Below are positions 53,822 to 62,603 of a stretch of DNA of 64,000 nucleotides, one piece after another (within the stretch, counting starts at the first letter, position 1; each line of letters opens with the position of its first letter). The notes under the pieces were generated by a model. The model had not been told where the DNA came from, ran no database searches, and worked only from the letters and a program-made list of their open reading frames with translations. Source of the stretch: Duganella rivi (GTDB lineage: Bacteria; Pseudomonadota; Gammaproteobacteria; Burkholderiales; Burkholderiaceae_D); assembly GCF_009857435.1 (NCBI RefSeq), contig NZ_WWCK01000008.1, forward strand, positions 278,001-342,000, written 5' to 3'. The position numbers were made by a program, and so were the translations under genes.

Positions 53822-54475
53822 TTAGTGTTGCTCCGAGAGGGCAAGACGCACGCCGAGGGCCAGAAACAGGCCGCCCATGGTGCGGCTTAGCCACAGCGAT
53901 ACCAGCGGCTTGATGTTCAAGCGCGCGCTGGCAAAGGCCGTGAATAAGGCGAGGCCGTGGCAATACAGCATGCCGTTGAAATTAAAAATCGTCCCGAGGA
54001 GGATGAAGGCCAGCGGCTTGCTGCTGGAATCGGCCGAAATAAACTGCGGCACAAACGCCAGGAAGAACAGCGCCACTTTGGGATTCAGCACATTGGTCAG
54101 AAAACCTTGGAAGTAGATTTTGCGCCAGGCCAGCGGCTGGGCGGCGCGCGTTACAACTTCGCTGTCGTCGTTCTGGCCGCGCAGCTTGGCGCGCAGCATG
54201 CCGATGCCCATGTAGACGATGTACGCGGCGCCGACCCATTTCACCACCGTGAACGCCGCAGCGGACGTCGACAGCACGGCAGATAAGCCCAGCGCCGCCG
54301 CCAGCACATGCACCATGGTGCCGGTGCCGATACCCAGCGCGGCGGCCGAACCGGCGCGCCAGCCCTGCGTCGCGCTGCGCGTCATGATCAGCAGATTATC
54401 GGGGCCGGGCATGATGTTCAGCAGCAGGCCCGAGATGATAAACAGCGTCAGGTCATGAATGCCGAACATGCTCAA
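53822..54475 (-). CDS. LysE/RhtB family amino acid exporter inside the trp operon
   Basis: A 217-residue inner-membrane protein with six hydrophobic helices. The family signature reads MPGPDNLLIMTRSATQGWRAG, seen here as MPGPDNLLIM and GIGTGTMVHV. It exports amino acids or related metabolites. Its start overlaps trpD by 4 bp and its stop is 3 bp before trpC, so translation is coupled to the pathway genes. That makes tryptophan, anthranilate or an intermediate a plausible substrate (inference). Confidence 0.9.
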   Translation of the reverse strand: MSMFGIHDLTLFIISGLLLNIMPGPDNLLIMTRSATQGWRAGSAAALGIGTGTMVHVLAAALGLSAVLSTSAAAFTVVKWVGAAYIVYMGIGMLRAKLRGQNDDSEVVTRAAQPLAWRKIYFQGFLTNVLNPKVALFFLAFVPQFISADSSSKPLAFILLGTIFNFNGMLYCHGLALFTAFASARLNIKPLVSLWLSRTMGGLFLALGVRLALSEQH

Positions 54476-55509
54476 TTCCCCTTGCCGAGGATTTGCGTGA
54501 CTTCGATGAACTGATCGATCTTGCGCAGCGCCGCGCCGGAAGTAATCGCCTCGCGTGCGCGCTTCAAGCCATCTTCAATCGAGCTGGCCACACCGGCCGC
54601 ATACAGCGCGGTGCCGGCGTTGAGCGAGACGATATCGTAAGCCGCACCCGGCTCGCCGCGCAGCGCTTCCATCATGCGCTGCTTGGATTCTGCCGCATCG
54701 GCCACTTTCAGATTGCGGCTGGCGATCATCTGCATGCCGAAATCTTCCGGGTGAATTTCATACTCGCGGATTTCGCCGTTAATCAGCTCACCAACCATGG
54801 TCGATGCGCCCAACGACACTTCATCCATATTGTCTTTGCCGTACACCACGATGGCATGCTGCGCCCCCAAGCGCTGCAACACGCGCACTTGAATGCCGAC
54901 CAAGTCGGCGTGGAATACGCCCATCAGAATATTCGGTGCGCCGGCCGGATTGGTCAGCGGCCCGAGAATATTGAAGATGGAGCGCACGCCCAGTTCCTTG
55001 CGCACCGGCGCCACGTGCTTCATGGCGGCGTGGTGGTTAGGTGCGAACATGAAGCCGATGCCGGTCTGCGCGATCGACTGCGCAATCTGTTCCGGCTTCA
55101 AATTGATGTTCGCGCCCAGCGACTCAATCACGTCCGCGCTGCCCGAGGACGACGACACGCTACGGCCGCCATGCTTGGCCACGCGCGCACCTGCCGCCGC
55201 AGCCACGAACATCGAGGTGGTGGAGATATTAAAAGTGTGCGCGCCGTCGCCGCCGGTGCCGACGATGTCGAGCAGGCCAGTGGTATCGGCCATCGGCACC
55301 TTGGTGGAGAACTCGCGCATCACCGTCGCGGCGGCGGCAATTTCGCCGATGGTTTCTTTTTTCACGCGCAGGCCCATGGTCAGGGCGGCCACCATGACCG
55401 GCGACATTTCACCGGACATGATCTGGCGGAACAGGTGCAGCATCTCGTCGTGGAAAATCTCGCGGTGCTCAATGCAGCGCAGCAGTGCTTCTTGATGGGT
55501 GATAGGCAT
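54472..55509 (-). CDS. trpD: Anthranilate phosphoribosyltransferase TrpD
   Basis: A 345-residue enzyme that joins anthranilate to PRPP. The PRPP-binding loop GTGGDGAHTFNIST, KHGGRSVSSSSGSADV and MFAPNHHAAMKHVAPVRKELG (marker FAPNHHAAM) are clear. The length is normal and it is not fused to trpG. It sits 17 bp after trpG. Confidence 0.96.
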   Translation of the reverse strand: MPITHQEALLRCIEHREIFHDEMLHLFRQIMSGEMSPVMVAALTMGLRVKKETIGEIAAAATVMREFSTKVPMADTTGLLDIVGTGGDGAHTFNISTTSMFVAAAAGARVAKHGGRSVSSSSGSADVIESLGANINLKPEQIAQSIAQTGIGFMFAPNHHAAMKHVAPVRKELGVRSIFNILGPLTNPAGAPNILMGVFHADLVGIQVRVLQRLGAQHAIVVYGKDNMDEVSLGASTMVGELINGEIREYEIHPEDFGMQMIASRNLKVADAAESKQRMMEALRGEPGAAYDIVSLNAGTALYAAGVASSIEDGLKRAREAITSGAALRKIDQFIEVTQILGKGN

Positions 55510-55526
55510 GGCTTATCCTTCTTTAA

Positions 55527-56090
55527 TCAGCGTACGAGGAAGTTCTTCAACAGTTGATGGCCGTGTTCCGACAGGATGGACTCAGGGTGGAACTGCACGC
55601 CCTCGATGTCGTATTCCTTGTGCCGCACGCCCATGATTTCACCGTCGTCAGTCCATGCCGTCACTTCGAGGCAGGACGGCAGCGAGCTACGCTCGATAGC
55701 CAACGAGTGATACCGGATCACTGTGAAGGGGGAAGGCAAGTCCTTGAAGACGCCCACGCCCGTATGCGCGATTAAAGAAGTTTTGCCATGCATGACCTGC
55801 TTGGCGCGAATGACTTTGCCGCCGAACGCTTCGCCGATGGCCTGGTGGCCAAGGCATACGCCCAGGATCGGCTTCTTGCCGGCGAAGTGCTTGAGCACCT
55901 CGATAGAGATGCCAGCTTGCGCCGGATCTTTCGGCCCCGGCGAAATGCAGATGTGGTCAGGATTCAGCGCCTCGATCTCCGCGATGGTGATTTCATCATT
56001 GCGGTAGACGCGCACGTCTTCACCCAGCTCGCCGAAGTACTGCACGATGTTGTAGGTGAAGGAGTCGTAGTTGTCGATCATCAGCAGCAT
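55527..56090 (-). CDS. trpG: Anthranilate synthase component II TrpG
   Basis: A 187-residue glutamine amidotransferase that gives ammonia to TrpE. The start at 56090 yields MLLMIDNYDSFTYN. The triad is Cys79 (GVCLGHQ) and the His/Glu of QFHPESI, and SPGPKDPAQAG is the oxyanion region. Only 1 bp separates it from the trpE stop. Confidence 0.96.
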   Translation of the reverse strand: MLLMIDNYDSFTYNIVQYFGELGEDVRVYRNDEITIAEIEALNPDHICISPGPKDPAQAGISIEVLKHFAGKKPILGVCLGHQAIGEAFGGKVIRAKQVMHGKTSLIAHTGVGVFKDLPSPFTVIRYHSLAIERSSLPSCLEVTAWTDDGEIMGVRHKEYDIEGVQFHPESILSEHGHQLLKNFLVR

Positions 56091-56091
56091 A

Positions 56092-57588
56092 TTAGAACTC
56101 CCCATCCAGGCCATCTTGCACTTGCTCGGCGGCGCGCAGCACAGCGCGCGCTTTGTGTTCAGTTTCTTGATATTCCATTTCGGCGATGGAGTCGGCGACG
56201 ATGCCGGCGGCGGCCTGCACGTACAGGTTGCCATCCTTGATCACGCCGGTGCGGATCGCAATCGCCACGTCCATCTCGCCGCCGAACGACAGGTAGCCGC
56301 AGGCGCCGCCGTAGATGCCGCGCTTGGAGATTTCCAGTTCGTCGATGATTTCCATCGCGCGCACTTTCGGCGCGCCGGTCAGCGTCCCAGCCGGGAAGGT
56401 GGCTCGCAGCACGTCCAGGTTGGACAGGCCGTCTTTCAGCTTGCCCTCAACGTTGGAGACGATGTGCTGCACGTGCGAGTATTTTTCGATGACCAGGCGG
56501 TCGGTCACTTTGACGCTGCCGATTTCCGAAATGCGGCCCAGGTCATTGCGCGCCAGGTCGATCAGCATCACGTGTTCGGCGATTTCCTTCTGGTCGGCCA
56601 GCAGTTCTTTCGCCAGCTCGGCGTCGCGCTCCGGCGTCGAACCGCGCGGGCGGGTGCCGGCGATAGGGCGCAGCGTGACTTTCTTCTGGCCGTCCGGCGC
56701 GGTCTCATTGCGGACCAAGATTTCCGGCGAGGCGCCGACGATCTGCATGTCGCCGAAATTGTAGAAGTACATATACGGCGACGGGTTCAGCGAACGCAGT
56801 GCTCGGTACAGGCTCAGTGGCGAATCGACGTAAGGCTTGCGGATGCGTTGGCCGATCTGTACTTGCATCAAGTCGCCGGCCAGCACGTATTCGTGGGCGC
56901 GGGCGACTGCTTTCAAATAATCTTCCTTGGCGAATTCGCGTACTGCTTCGGTGCGCACCGAGGCGGTAGCCACCGGCACTTCAACACCGCGGCGCAGCAT
57001 GATGCGCAGGTCTTTCAGGCGCTGCTTCGCTTTGGAGTAGGACTCGGGCTGGGTAGTGTCGGCGTAGACGATCAGATACAGCTTGCCGGACAGGTTGTCG
57101 ATGACCGCCAGTTCCTCGGTCACCATCAGCTGGATATCGGGCAGGCCCAGATCATCCTTAGGCTGCGACTTAGCCAGCGTTTTCTCGATATGGCGTACGG
57201 TGTCGTAGCCGAAGTAGCCGGCCAGGCCGCCGCAGAAACGCGGCATGCCGGGACGCACGGCGACTTTAAAGCGCTTCTGGTAAGCCTCAATGAAATCGAG
57301 CGGATTGCCTTCGTGCGTTTCGATGACGGCGCCGTTTTTGACGATCTCGGTGCGGTTGCCGAAAGTGCGCAGCAGGGTGCTGGCCGGCAGGCCGATAAAG
57401 GAGAAACGGCCGAAACGCTCGCCGCCCACCACCGACTCCAGCAAGAAGGTGTTCTTGCCGGCGTTCTGGCTCTGGGCCAGTTTCAGGTACAGCGTGAGCG
57501 GGGTTTCGAGATCGGCGAATGCTTCCGCGATCAGGGGAATACGGTTGTAGCCATCCGTGGCCAACGATTTGAATTCGAGTTCGGTCAT
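56092..57588 (-). CDS. trpE: Anthranilate synthase component I TrpE
   Basis: A 498-residue chorismate-using enzyme. The start at 57588 is preceded by GGAGAG. The C-terminal catalytic domain shows RPIAGTRPRG, LIDLARNDLGRI, RATFPAGTLTGAPK and YGGACGYLSF. The N-terminal domain carries the LLES element (FLLESV) linked to feedback inhibition by tryptophan. It is controlled by the leader peptide and attenuator upstream. Confidence 0.96.
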   Translation of the reverse strand: MTELEFKSLATDGYNRIPLIAEAFADLETPLTLYLKLAQSQNAGKNTFLLESVVGGERFGRFSFIGLPASTLLRTFGNRTEIVKNGAVIETHEGNPLDFIEAYQKRFKVAVRPGMPRFCGGLAGYFGYDTVRHIEKTLAKSQPKDDLGLPDIQLMVTEELAVIDNLSGKLYLIVYADTTQPESYSKAKQRLKDLRIMLRRGVEVPVATASVRTEAVREFAKEDYLKAVARAHEYVLAGDLMQVQIGQRIRKPYVDSPLSLYRALRSLNPSPYMYFYNFGDMQIVGASPEILVRNETAPDGQKKVTLRPIAGTRPRGSTPERDAELAKELLADQKEIAEHVMLIDLARNDLGRISEIGSVKVTDRLVIEKYSHVQHIVSNVEGKLKDGLSNLDVLRATFPAGTLTGAPKVRAMEIIDELEISKRGIYGGACGYLSFGGEMDVAIAIRTGVIKDGNLYVQAAAGIVADSIAEMEYQETEHKARAVLRAAEQVQDGLDGEF

Positions 57589-57636
57589 GTGTTCTCTCCA
57601 TGCGCTGGCCGAGGTGTGCCAGCGTAGTGGTGCATC

Positions 57637-57671
57637 AAAAAACCTGTCGCGCGCAAGCGGGCGGACGACAG
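57637..57671 (-). terminator. trp attenuator terminator
   Basis: On the minus strand, CTGTCGTCCGC and GCGCGCGACAG pair (one mismatch) and are followed by G-T6. A competing antiterminator is possible: TGGCAATC in the leader (57698-57705) pairs with GATTGCTG (57669-57676), and the latter overlaps the first arm of this terminator by three bases. The whole lies 49 bp before the trpE start. Confidence 0.82.
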
Positions 57672-57684
57672 CAATCAATTCGGC

Positions 57685-57774
57685 TTAGTTATGCCAGGAT
57701 TGCCAGCGTCGCCACAGCCAGGCCTCAATCGAGCCTGGTTGGTTGACGATGTGTTTTTTGGTGAGAGACGACAT
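57685..57774 (-). CDS. trpL: trp operon leader peptide
   Basis: A 29-residue open frame with ATG at 57774 and stop at 57685. The peptide ends WLWRRWQSWHN, with four Trp codons in nine positions, far above chance. A hairpin CCAGGC...GCCTGG (57718-57738) lies inside it and could pause RNA polymerase. Ribosome stalling at the Trp codons would free the antiterminator arm and let trpE be transcribed when tryptophan-tRNA is low. The ribosome site is weak. No separate promoter is obvious in the 13 bp between gph and trpL, so transcription may begin within or before gph. Confidence 0.85.
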   Translation of the reverse strand: MSSLTKKHIVNQPGSIEAWLWRRWQSWHN

Positions 57775-57787
57775 GTTGGTCAGTTGT

Positions 57788-58480
57788 TCAGCTATTGGTG
57801 TGATGTGAACGAATCAGGCTAGCCGCTTCTAGCAGCGTGCCTACTATACCATCGGAATCGGTTTCGTGTATAGACTCTCCGTGGTTATAACCATATGGCA
57901 CCGTCAGCACCGGGCAACCCGCTGCCCGCGCGGCTTGCGCGTCATTCGAGGAGTCGCCGATGGCTACCACTTGCGACGGCGGCAGATCGAAATCGGCGCA
58001 TACCGTTTGCAGGGGGAGCGGGTCTGGTTTTTTGCGCGGCAGCGAGTCGCCGCCGTAAACCACTTCAAAGAATTCGCTCAGGCCTTTCAGTTTCAGCAGC
58101 GGCGTGGTGAAGCTGATAGGCTTGTTGGTCACGCAGGCGAGGCGCAGGCCTTGCGCTTTCATCGCGCTCAGGCCTTCAATCACTTGCGGGAACAAGGTGC
58201 TGTAATTACCGTTGATGCTTAAATAGTGGCGCTGGTAGGCGTCCATCGCTTGCGCAAACGCGGCCTCGATGCGGCTTTCGTCCCAATCGAGCGCCAATAC
58301 GGAGCGGATCAGGTTTTCCGAGCCTTTGCCGACCATCAGGGCGATTTGCTCCTGCGTGATCGGGCCCAGGCCCAGTTCCGCGCGCATGCCGTTGATCGCG
58401 ACGTGGAAGTCGGGAATCGTGTCCAGCATGGTGCCGTCGAGGTCTATGATTGCGGCGCGTACGCCTGCCAGCACGCTCAT
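57788..58480 (-). CDS. gph: Phosphoglycolate phosphatase Gph
   Basis: A 230-residue HAD-family phosphatase that removes 2-phosphoglycolate. The motifs are DLDGTMLDT (catalytic Asp), CVTNKPISF, KPDPLPLQ and AIGDSSNDAQAARAAG. It is 4 bp from rpe, and the rpe-gph-trpE order is common in Betaproteobacteria. Confidence 0.94.
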   Translation of the reverse strand: MSVLAGVRAAIIDLDGTMLDTIPDFHVAINGMRAELGLGPITQEQIALMVGKGSENLIRSVLALDWDESRIEAAFAQAMDAYQRHYLSINGNYSTLFPQVIEGLSAMKAQGLRLACVTNKPISFTTPLLKLKGLSEFFEVVYGGDSLPRKKPDPLPLQTVCADFDLPPSQVVAIGDSSNDAQAARAAGCPVLTVPYGYNHGESIHETDSDGIVGTLLEAASLIRSHHTNS

Positions 58481-58484
58481 CGCC

Positions 58485-59150
58485 TTAGACCTTGGCCAGG
58501 TTGGCGCGCATGGCGTCGATGACGGCCTTGTAATCTGGCTGGCCGAAGATAGCGGAGCCGGCGACGAAGGTGTCCGCGCCGGCTGCTGCGGCAGCGGCGA
58601 TGTTCTCGATCTTGATGCCGCCGTCTACTTCCAGCAAGATGTCGCGGCCGGATTCATCGATCAGGCGGCGTGCTTCAGCGATTTTCTTCAGCGCTTGCGG
58701 GATGAAGGACTGGCCGCCGAAGCCTGGGTTGACCGACATAATCAGGATCATGTCGATCTTGTCCATTACGTGTTCCAGGTAGCTCAGCGGTGTGGCCGGG
58801 TTGAACACCAGGCCGGCCTTGCAGCCGTGGTCGCGGATCAGTTGCAGCGAGCGGTCGATGTGATCAGACGCTTCCGGGTGGAAGGTGATGATGTTGGCGC
58901 CGGCCTTGGCAAAGTCCGGGATGATGCGGTCTACCGGCTTGACCATCAGGTGCACATCGATCGGCACATCCACGTGCGGACGGATCGCCTGGCACACCAG
59001 CGGGCCGATGGTCAGGTTAGGAACATAATGGTTGTCCATTACGTCAAAGTGGATGATGTCGGCGCCGGCCGAGACGACATTGCGGACTTCTTCACCCAGG
59101 CGGGCGAAATCGGCGGACAGGATGCTGGGAGCGATGCGGTAGGTGGTCAT
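58485..59150 (-). CDS. rpe: Ribulose-phosphate 3-epimerase Rpe
   Basis: A 221-residue TIM-barrel enzyme of the pentose phosphate pathway. IAPSILSADFARLGEE, FDVMDNHYVPNLTIGP, DVHLMVKPVD and SVNPGFGGQSFIP are its metal- and phosphate-binding signatures. It is the first gene of the rpe-gph-trp transcript. A TAAAAT box lies on the minus strand upstream. Confidence 0.96.
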   Translation of the reverse strand: MTTYRIAPSILSADFARLGEEVRNVVSAGADIIHFDVMDNHYVPNLTIGPLVCQAIRPHVDVPIDVHLMVKPVDRIIPDFAKAGANIITFHPEASDHIDRSLQLIRDHGCKAGLVFNPATPLSYLEHVMDKIDMILIMSVNPGFGGQSFIPQALKKIAEARRLIDESGRDILLEVDGGIKIENIAAAAAAGADTFVAGSAIFGQPDYKAVIDAMRANLAKV

Positions 59151-59308
59151 GGCGTTGGGCTTGCAATAAAAAAGATGCGCTATTTTACGCTGCTACGGCC
59201 GGCTATGCCCGTTTTCACCCGCGCCGTCCTTGCATAGTGGGCCAAATTGCGGTGCAATGGACGTCTGGCGATATACAATCGCCAAGCTTGCATATTAGAG
59301 GAATGTTG

Positions 59309-59683
59309 ATGTCGAATTATGAATTTACCGTGTCGGTCAGAACCCAGTACCTGCCGGATCAGTCAGACCCGGAACGCACGAACTTTGTGTTCACGTACTC
59401 GATTACGATCAAAAATACCGGCACGGTGGCCGCGCAGCTGATCTCGCGCCACTGGATCATCACCGACGCCAACAATCACGTGGAAGAAGTGCGCGGACTG
59501 GGCGTGGTTGGCCATCAGCCGCTGCTGCAGCCGGGCGAGCAGTTTGAATACACCAGCGGCGCGGCGCTGCAAACCCAGCAAGGGTCGATGGTCGGCGAGT
59601 ACTTCTGCGTGGCCGAGGACGGCCATCAGTTTGAAGTGAAAATCCCGGAATTCGTGCTGTCGCTGCCGCGCACGCTGCACTGA
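59309..59683 (+). CDS. apaG: Protein ApaG
   Basis: A 124-residue ApaG/F-box-associated-fold protein. The start at 59309 is spaced properly from GAGGA; the earlier ATG at 59303 is too close. The GVVGHQPLLQPGEQFEYTSG region (marker QPLLQPGEQFEYTSG) and GSMVGEYFCV are the family core. It binds divalent cations or nucleotides in some species, and its cellular role is not settled. A TACAAT -10-like box lies at 59274-59279. Confidence 0.95.
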   Translation: MSNYEFTVSVRTQYLPDQSDPERTNFVFTYSITIKNTGTVAAQLISRHWIITDANNHVEEVRGLGVVGHQPLLQPGEQFEYTSGAALQTQQGSMVGEYFCVAEDGHQFEVKIPEFVLSLPRTLH

Positions 59684-59767
59684 TTACTTCTTACCCTTCA
59701 TCGTCCACCAGACGATGAATACGAGCAGGAAGAAGGCCACGCCTGCTTCTACCATCAATAGCCACAT
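59684..59767 (-). CDS. 27-residue single-pass membrane peptide
   Basis: The frame starts at the ATG at 59767 with AAAAGGATAAC, a good ribosome site, just before it. It encodes 27 residues: MWLLMVEAGV, then a hydrophobic run ending FIVWW, then a basic tail MKGKK. One membrane helix is predicted, with the Lys tail in the cytoplasm. It lies on the strand opposite both apaG and mltA; its stop abuts the apaG stop exactly. Function unknown. Confidence 0.72.
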   Translation of the reverse strand: MWLLMVEAGVAFFLLVFIVWWTMKGKK

Positions 59768-59779
59768 AGTTATCCTTTT

Positions 59780-61003
59780 ATGTCTCTCACGTCCCGTAGT
59801 CTACTCGTTCCGCTGAGCGCCGTCGCGCTGGCGTTGGCCGCTTGTACTTCCACGCCGCTGCCGCCGGAGAAGCCGGTTGAACCGCCGCCGGTGCAGCCGC
59901 AGCCGCCAGTCCAGCCAACGCCTCCCGTGCAGCCGGCGCCGCCAGTGCCGCCCAAACCGGCCGCGCTGCAAATGGTGCCGGCCACCTTCGCGGCGCTGCC
60001 AGGCTGGGACAAGGATGATTTGCGCGCCGCGTGGCCGGCGTTCACGTCCTCGTGCACGGTGCTGGTCAAGCAAGCGCTTTGGAAAGAGGCCTGCACCATC
60101 GCCCGCACTGTCAACGGCAATGATGAAAAGGCGATTCGCACTTTCTTTGAAGCCTTCCTGGAGCCGAACCAGGTGATCGCACCGGACGGCGCTACCGACG
60201 GCCTGATTACCGGCTACTACGAGCCGCTGCTGCACGGTTCCCGCAAAAAGGGCGGCGTGTACCAGACGCCTCTGTATAAAGTACCGGACGACATGGTCAC
60301 CATCGAGCTGGCCAGCGTCTACCCGGAGCTGAAAGGCATGCGCCTGCGCGGCAAGGTGGTCGGCAAGAAGGTGATCCCTTATTCGACCCGTGCCGATATC
60401 GAATCGGCCAACTTCAGCGGCAAGGAACTGCTGTGGGTGGACGATCCGGTCGAATCGTTCTTCCTGCAGGTGCAGGGTTCGGGCCGTGTGCAGCTGAGCG
60501 AATCCGGTGAAACCGTGCGCGTGGCGTACGCCGACCAGAACGGCCATCCTTACAAGTCGATTGGCAAGTACCTGGTGGAGAAGGGTGAACTGACCCTGGA
60601 GCAGGCGTCGGCGCAGGGCATCAAGGCGTGGATCGCTGGTCACCCGACCCGCATGCAGGAGCTGTTTAACGTCAATCCGAGCTATGTGTTCTTTAAAGAG
60701 GAAAAGCTGCCGGATCCGAAAGTGGGCCCGAAAGGCTCGCTGGGCGTGCCGCTGACGCCGCAGCGCTCGGTCGCCATCGACGCTACCCAGCTGCCGCAGG
60801 GCGCGCCGGTGTTCCTGTCCACCACCCAGCCGAATAGCGACATTCCGCTGCAGCGGCTGGTCATGGCGCAGGATACGGGCGGCGCGATTCGCGGCGCCAT
60901 CCGCGTCGACTACTTCTTCGGCTTCGGCGTGGAGGCGGCGGAGAATGCGGGCCGCATGAAGCAACGAGGCGCCATCTGGGTGCTGCTGCCGAAGAAGTTT
61001 TAA
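59780..61003 (+). CDS. mltA: Membrane-bound lytic murein transglycosylase A (MltA)
   Basis: A 407-residue outer-membrane lipoprotein that cleaves peptidoglycan to 1,6-anhydro products. The lipobox is ALAAC, followed by an unusual Pro/Val/Gln-rich linker (about 27-60). The MltA domain shows TGYYEPLLHGS, VDDPVESFFLQVQGSG and the C-terminal 3D domain MAQDTGGAIRGAIRVD, whose Asp residues form the active site. No ribosome site is obvious. The stop overlaps the universal stress gene on the other strand. Confidence 0.94.
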   Translation: MSLTSRSLLVPLSAVALALAACTSTPLPPEKPVEPPPVQPQPPVQPTPPVQPAPPVPPKPAALQMVPATFAALPGWDKDDLRAAWPAFTSSCTVLVKQALWKEACTIARTVNGNDEKAIRTFFEAFLEPNQVIAPDGATDGLITGYYEPLLHGSRKKGGVYQTPLYKVPDDMVTIELASVYPELKGMRLRGKVVGKKVIPYSTRADIESANFSGKELLWVDDPVESFFLQVQGSGRVQLSESGETVRVAYADQNGHPYKSIGKYLVEKGELTLEQASAQGIKAWIAGHPTRMQELFNVNPSYVFFKEEKLPDPKVGPKGSLGVPLTPQRSVAIDATQLPQGAPVFLSTTQPNSDIPLQRLVMAQDTGGAIRGAIRVDYFFGFGVEAAENAGRMKQRGAIWVLLPKKF

Positions 61004-61437
61004 CGCAGGACTAGAACGGGCAGCGTGGTGTGGGACAGCACGCGCTGCGTCTCGCTGCCCAAAAACAGTTTGTTCAGGCCCGTGCGTCCGTGCGAGGCCA
61101 TCATAATCAAATCGCAGCCGTACTTCTTGGCGCCTTCCACAATCTCCTCGTAGGGATTAGGCGACATCGCGATCACTCCCTGAAATGGAATGCCAGCCGC
61201 GTTGGCGGCCAACGCCACCTTGTCGATATGATGGCGGGCGGCGTCTTGCATCTGCGTTTCGTAAGCTTCGGCGGTGACCATTGCGCCGCTGTCGCCGAGC
61301 GAGGGCATCAGCATAGGCTGAATTACCGTGAGCGCGACGATGCGGGCCTGGTGCAGCTTGGCGAAATCGACTGCGATGGCGGTAGCCTTGTCCGACAGCT
61401 CGGAGCCGTCGGTGGGCAGCATGATGGATTTGAACAT
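61000..61437 (-). CDS. Universal stress protein (UspA family)
   Basis: A 145-residue cytoplasmic protein. SIMLPTDGSELSDKA and the ATP-loop motif MASHGRTGLNKLFLGSETQRVLSH (marker G-2X-G-9X-G-S/T) place it in the ATP-binding branch of the UspA family. It has AGGAGT-like spacing upstream and appears monocistronic. Confidence 0.93.
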   Translation of the reverse strand: MFKSIMLPTDGSELSDKATAIAVDFAKLHQARIVALTVIQPMLMPSLGDSGAMVTAEAYETQMQDAARHHIDKVALAANAAGIPFQGVIAMSPNPYEEIVEGAKKYGCDLIMMASHGRTGLNKLFLGSETQRVLSHTTLPVLVLR

Positions 61438-61481
61438 GGCGGACTCCGTTGATTAAGCACTGGAGCCAGCCTACTGGCTAG

Positions 61482-62603
61482 TCAGCTTTTCTGGCGCACG
61501 GATGGCGACAGGGCCAACAGCAGCATCAGCACCACGCTGCCGGCGGCCACGCAGGCCAGGCCGGTGCGCACGTTGAAGTGTTCGCCGAGGTAGCCGGCCG
61601 TCAGCGCGCCCAGCGGCGCAATCGCCACCGTCAGGAAGCGCATGGTGGAGACCATGCGGCCCAAATACTCGTCCGGCGTGACCTTTTGGCGCATGGTGGT
61701 GTAGGGCATGAGGAACAGCATCACGCCGCAATCGAGGAAGAAGGACAGGGCGGCGCAGGCAATCGCGCTGGCCAGCGGATAGCCGAACAGATTCGCCGGA
61801 ATCAGCGGATTAATAATGTAGGCGAAGGTGCACAGGCCTACGCCGGTCAGCATGGCGCCGGTGGCGCCGAAGCGCTGGGTCAGCGGCTTGAGCATGAGCG
61901 AGCTGGCCAGCACGCCGACGCCACCGATCATCTGCGCCACGCCCAGCATGCCAGGGCTCATGCCCAGTTCGCGGGTGGCAAAAATCACGTGCAGCGCGGC
62001 GAAACCGTAGAACAGCATATGCCACAGGCCCGAGGCCCAGGCCAGCGTGCGCAGCAGTGGTTGGCTCCAGATGAAGCGGAAACCATCCTGAATGTCGCGC
62101 AGCGGATGCTTATTGGACGGCGGCGGCTTGGGATCGTTGGCCTGTACATTGCGCAGCAGGAGGATAGAGACCACGAAGCCGAGCGCATTGAGGATCACCG
62201 CGTACGGCGCGGTCAGCCATTGAATCAGCACGCCAGCCATGCCCGGCGCCAGCAGGCGCGAGGCGGAATCGGTGGCGGCAAACTTGGATTGGGCGTCGGT
62301 CAGCTTGTCGCGGCCGATGAGATTAGTCAGGAACACTTGCTCCGCGCCGCCGCCCACCACGCCGCAGGCGCCGCTGATAAAGGACACAGCGTACAGCCAT
62401 TGCACCGTCAGCACGCCCAGCCACCACGCCAGCGGGATGCTGCCCAGCGCCGCCGCCTGAATCGCCTTGCTTGCCAATAGAATAGGCAGCTTGCGGTTGC
62501 GGTCGAGGAAAACACCAGCCGGCAAAGCCAGTAGCGCGAACGGCAACGCGGCCGCCGCGCCCATCATGCCCATCTGCGCGGGCGAGGCTTTTAATAGCAG
62601 CAC
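61482..62603 (-). CDS. MFS transporter, N-terminus unresolved
   Basis: A 373-residue frame from a GTG at 62603, with about eleven membrane helices and MFS-like loops (AGVFLDRNRKLPI; DEYLGRMVSTMRF). The reading frame continues upstream without a stop to 62757 and encodes a typical first helix (LLRNGDFRRYWSAAILNGFG), but has no ATG, GTG or TTG there. An ATG at 62737 lies one frame off, and adding one base to the A5 run at 62721-62725 would join them. The gene may therefore be frameshifted, may start at a rare codon, or the base may be missing from the read. The substrate is unknown. Confidence 0.8.
   Translation of the reverse strand: MLLLKASPAQMGMMGAAAALPFALLALPAGVFLDRNRKLPILLASKAIQAAALGSIPLAWWLGVLTVQWLYAVSFISGACGVVGGGAEQVFLTNLIGRDKLTDAQSKFAATDSASRLLAPGMAGVLIQWLTAPYAVILNALGFVVSILLLRNVQANDPKPPPSNKHPLRDIQDGFRFIWSQPLLRTLAWASGLWHMLFYGFAALHVIFATRELGMSPGMLGVAQMIGGVGVLASSLMLKPLTQRFGATGAMLTGVGLCTFAYIINPLIPANLFGYPLASAIACAALSFFLDCGVMLFLMPYTTMRQKVTPDEYLGRMVSTMRFLTVAIAPLGALTAGYLGEHFNVRTGLACVAAGSVVLMLLLALSPSVRQKS

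Noticed and set aside
54493..55557. A 354-codon plus-strand frame opposite trpD
   Set aside because: trpD is unmistakable on the minus strand. The opposite frame is His/Arg-rich with no recognisable domain.
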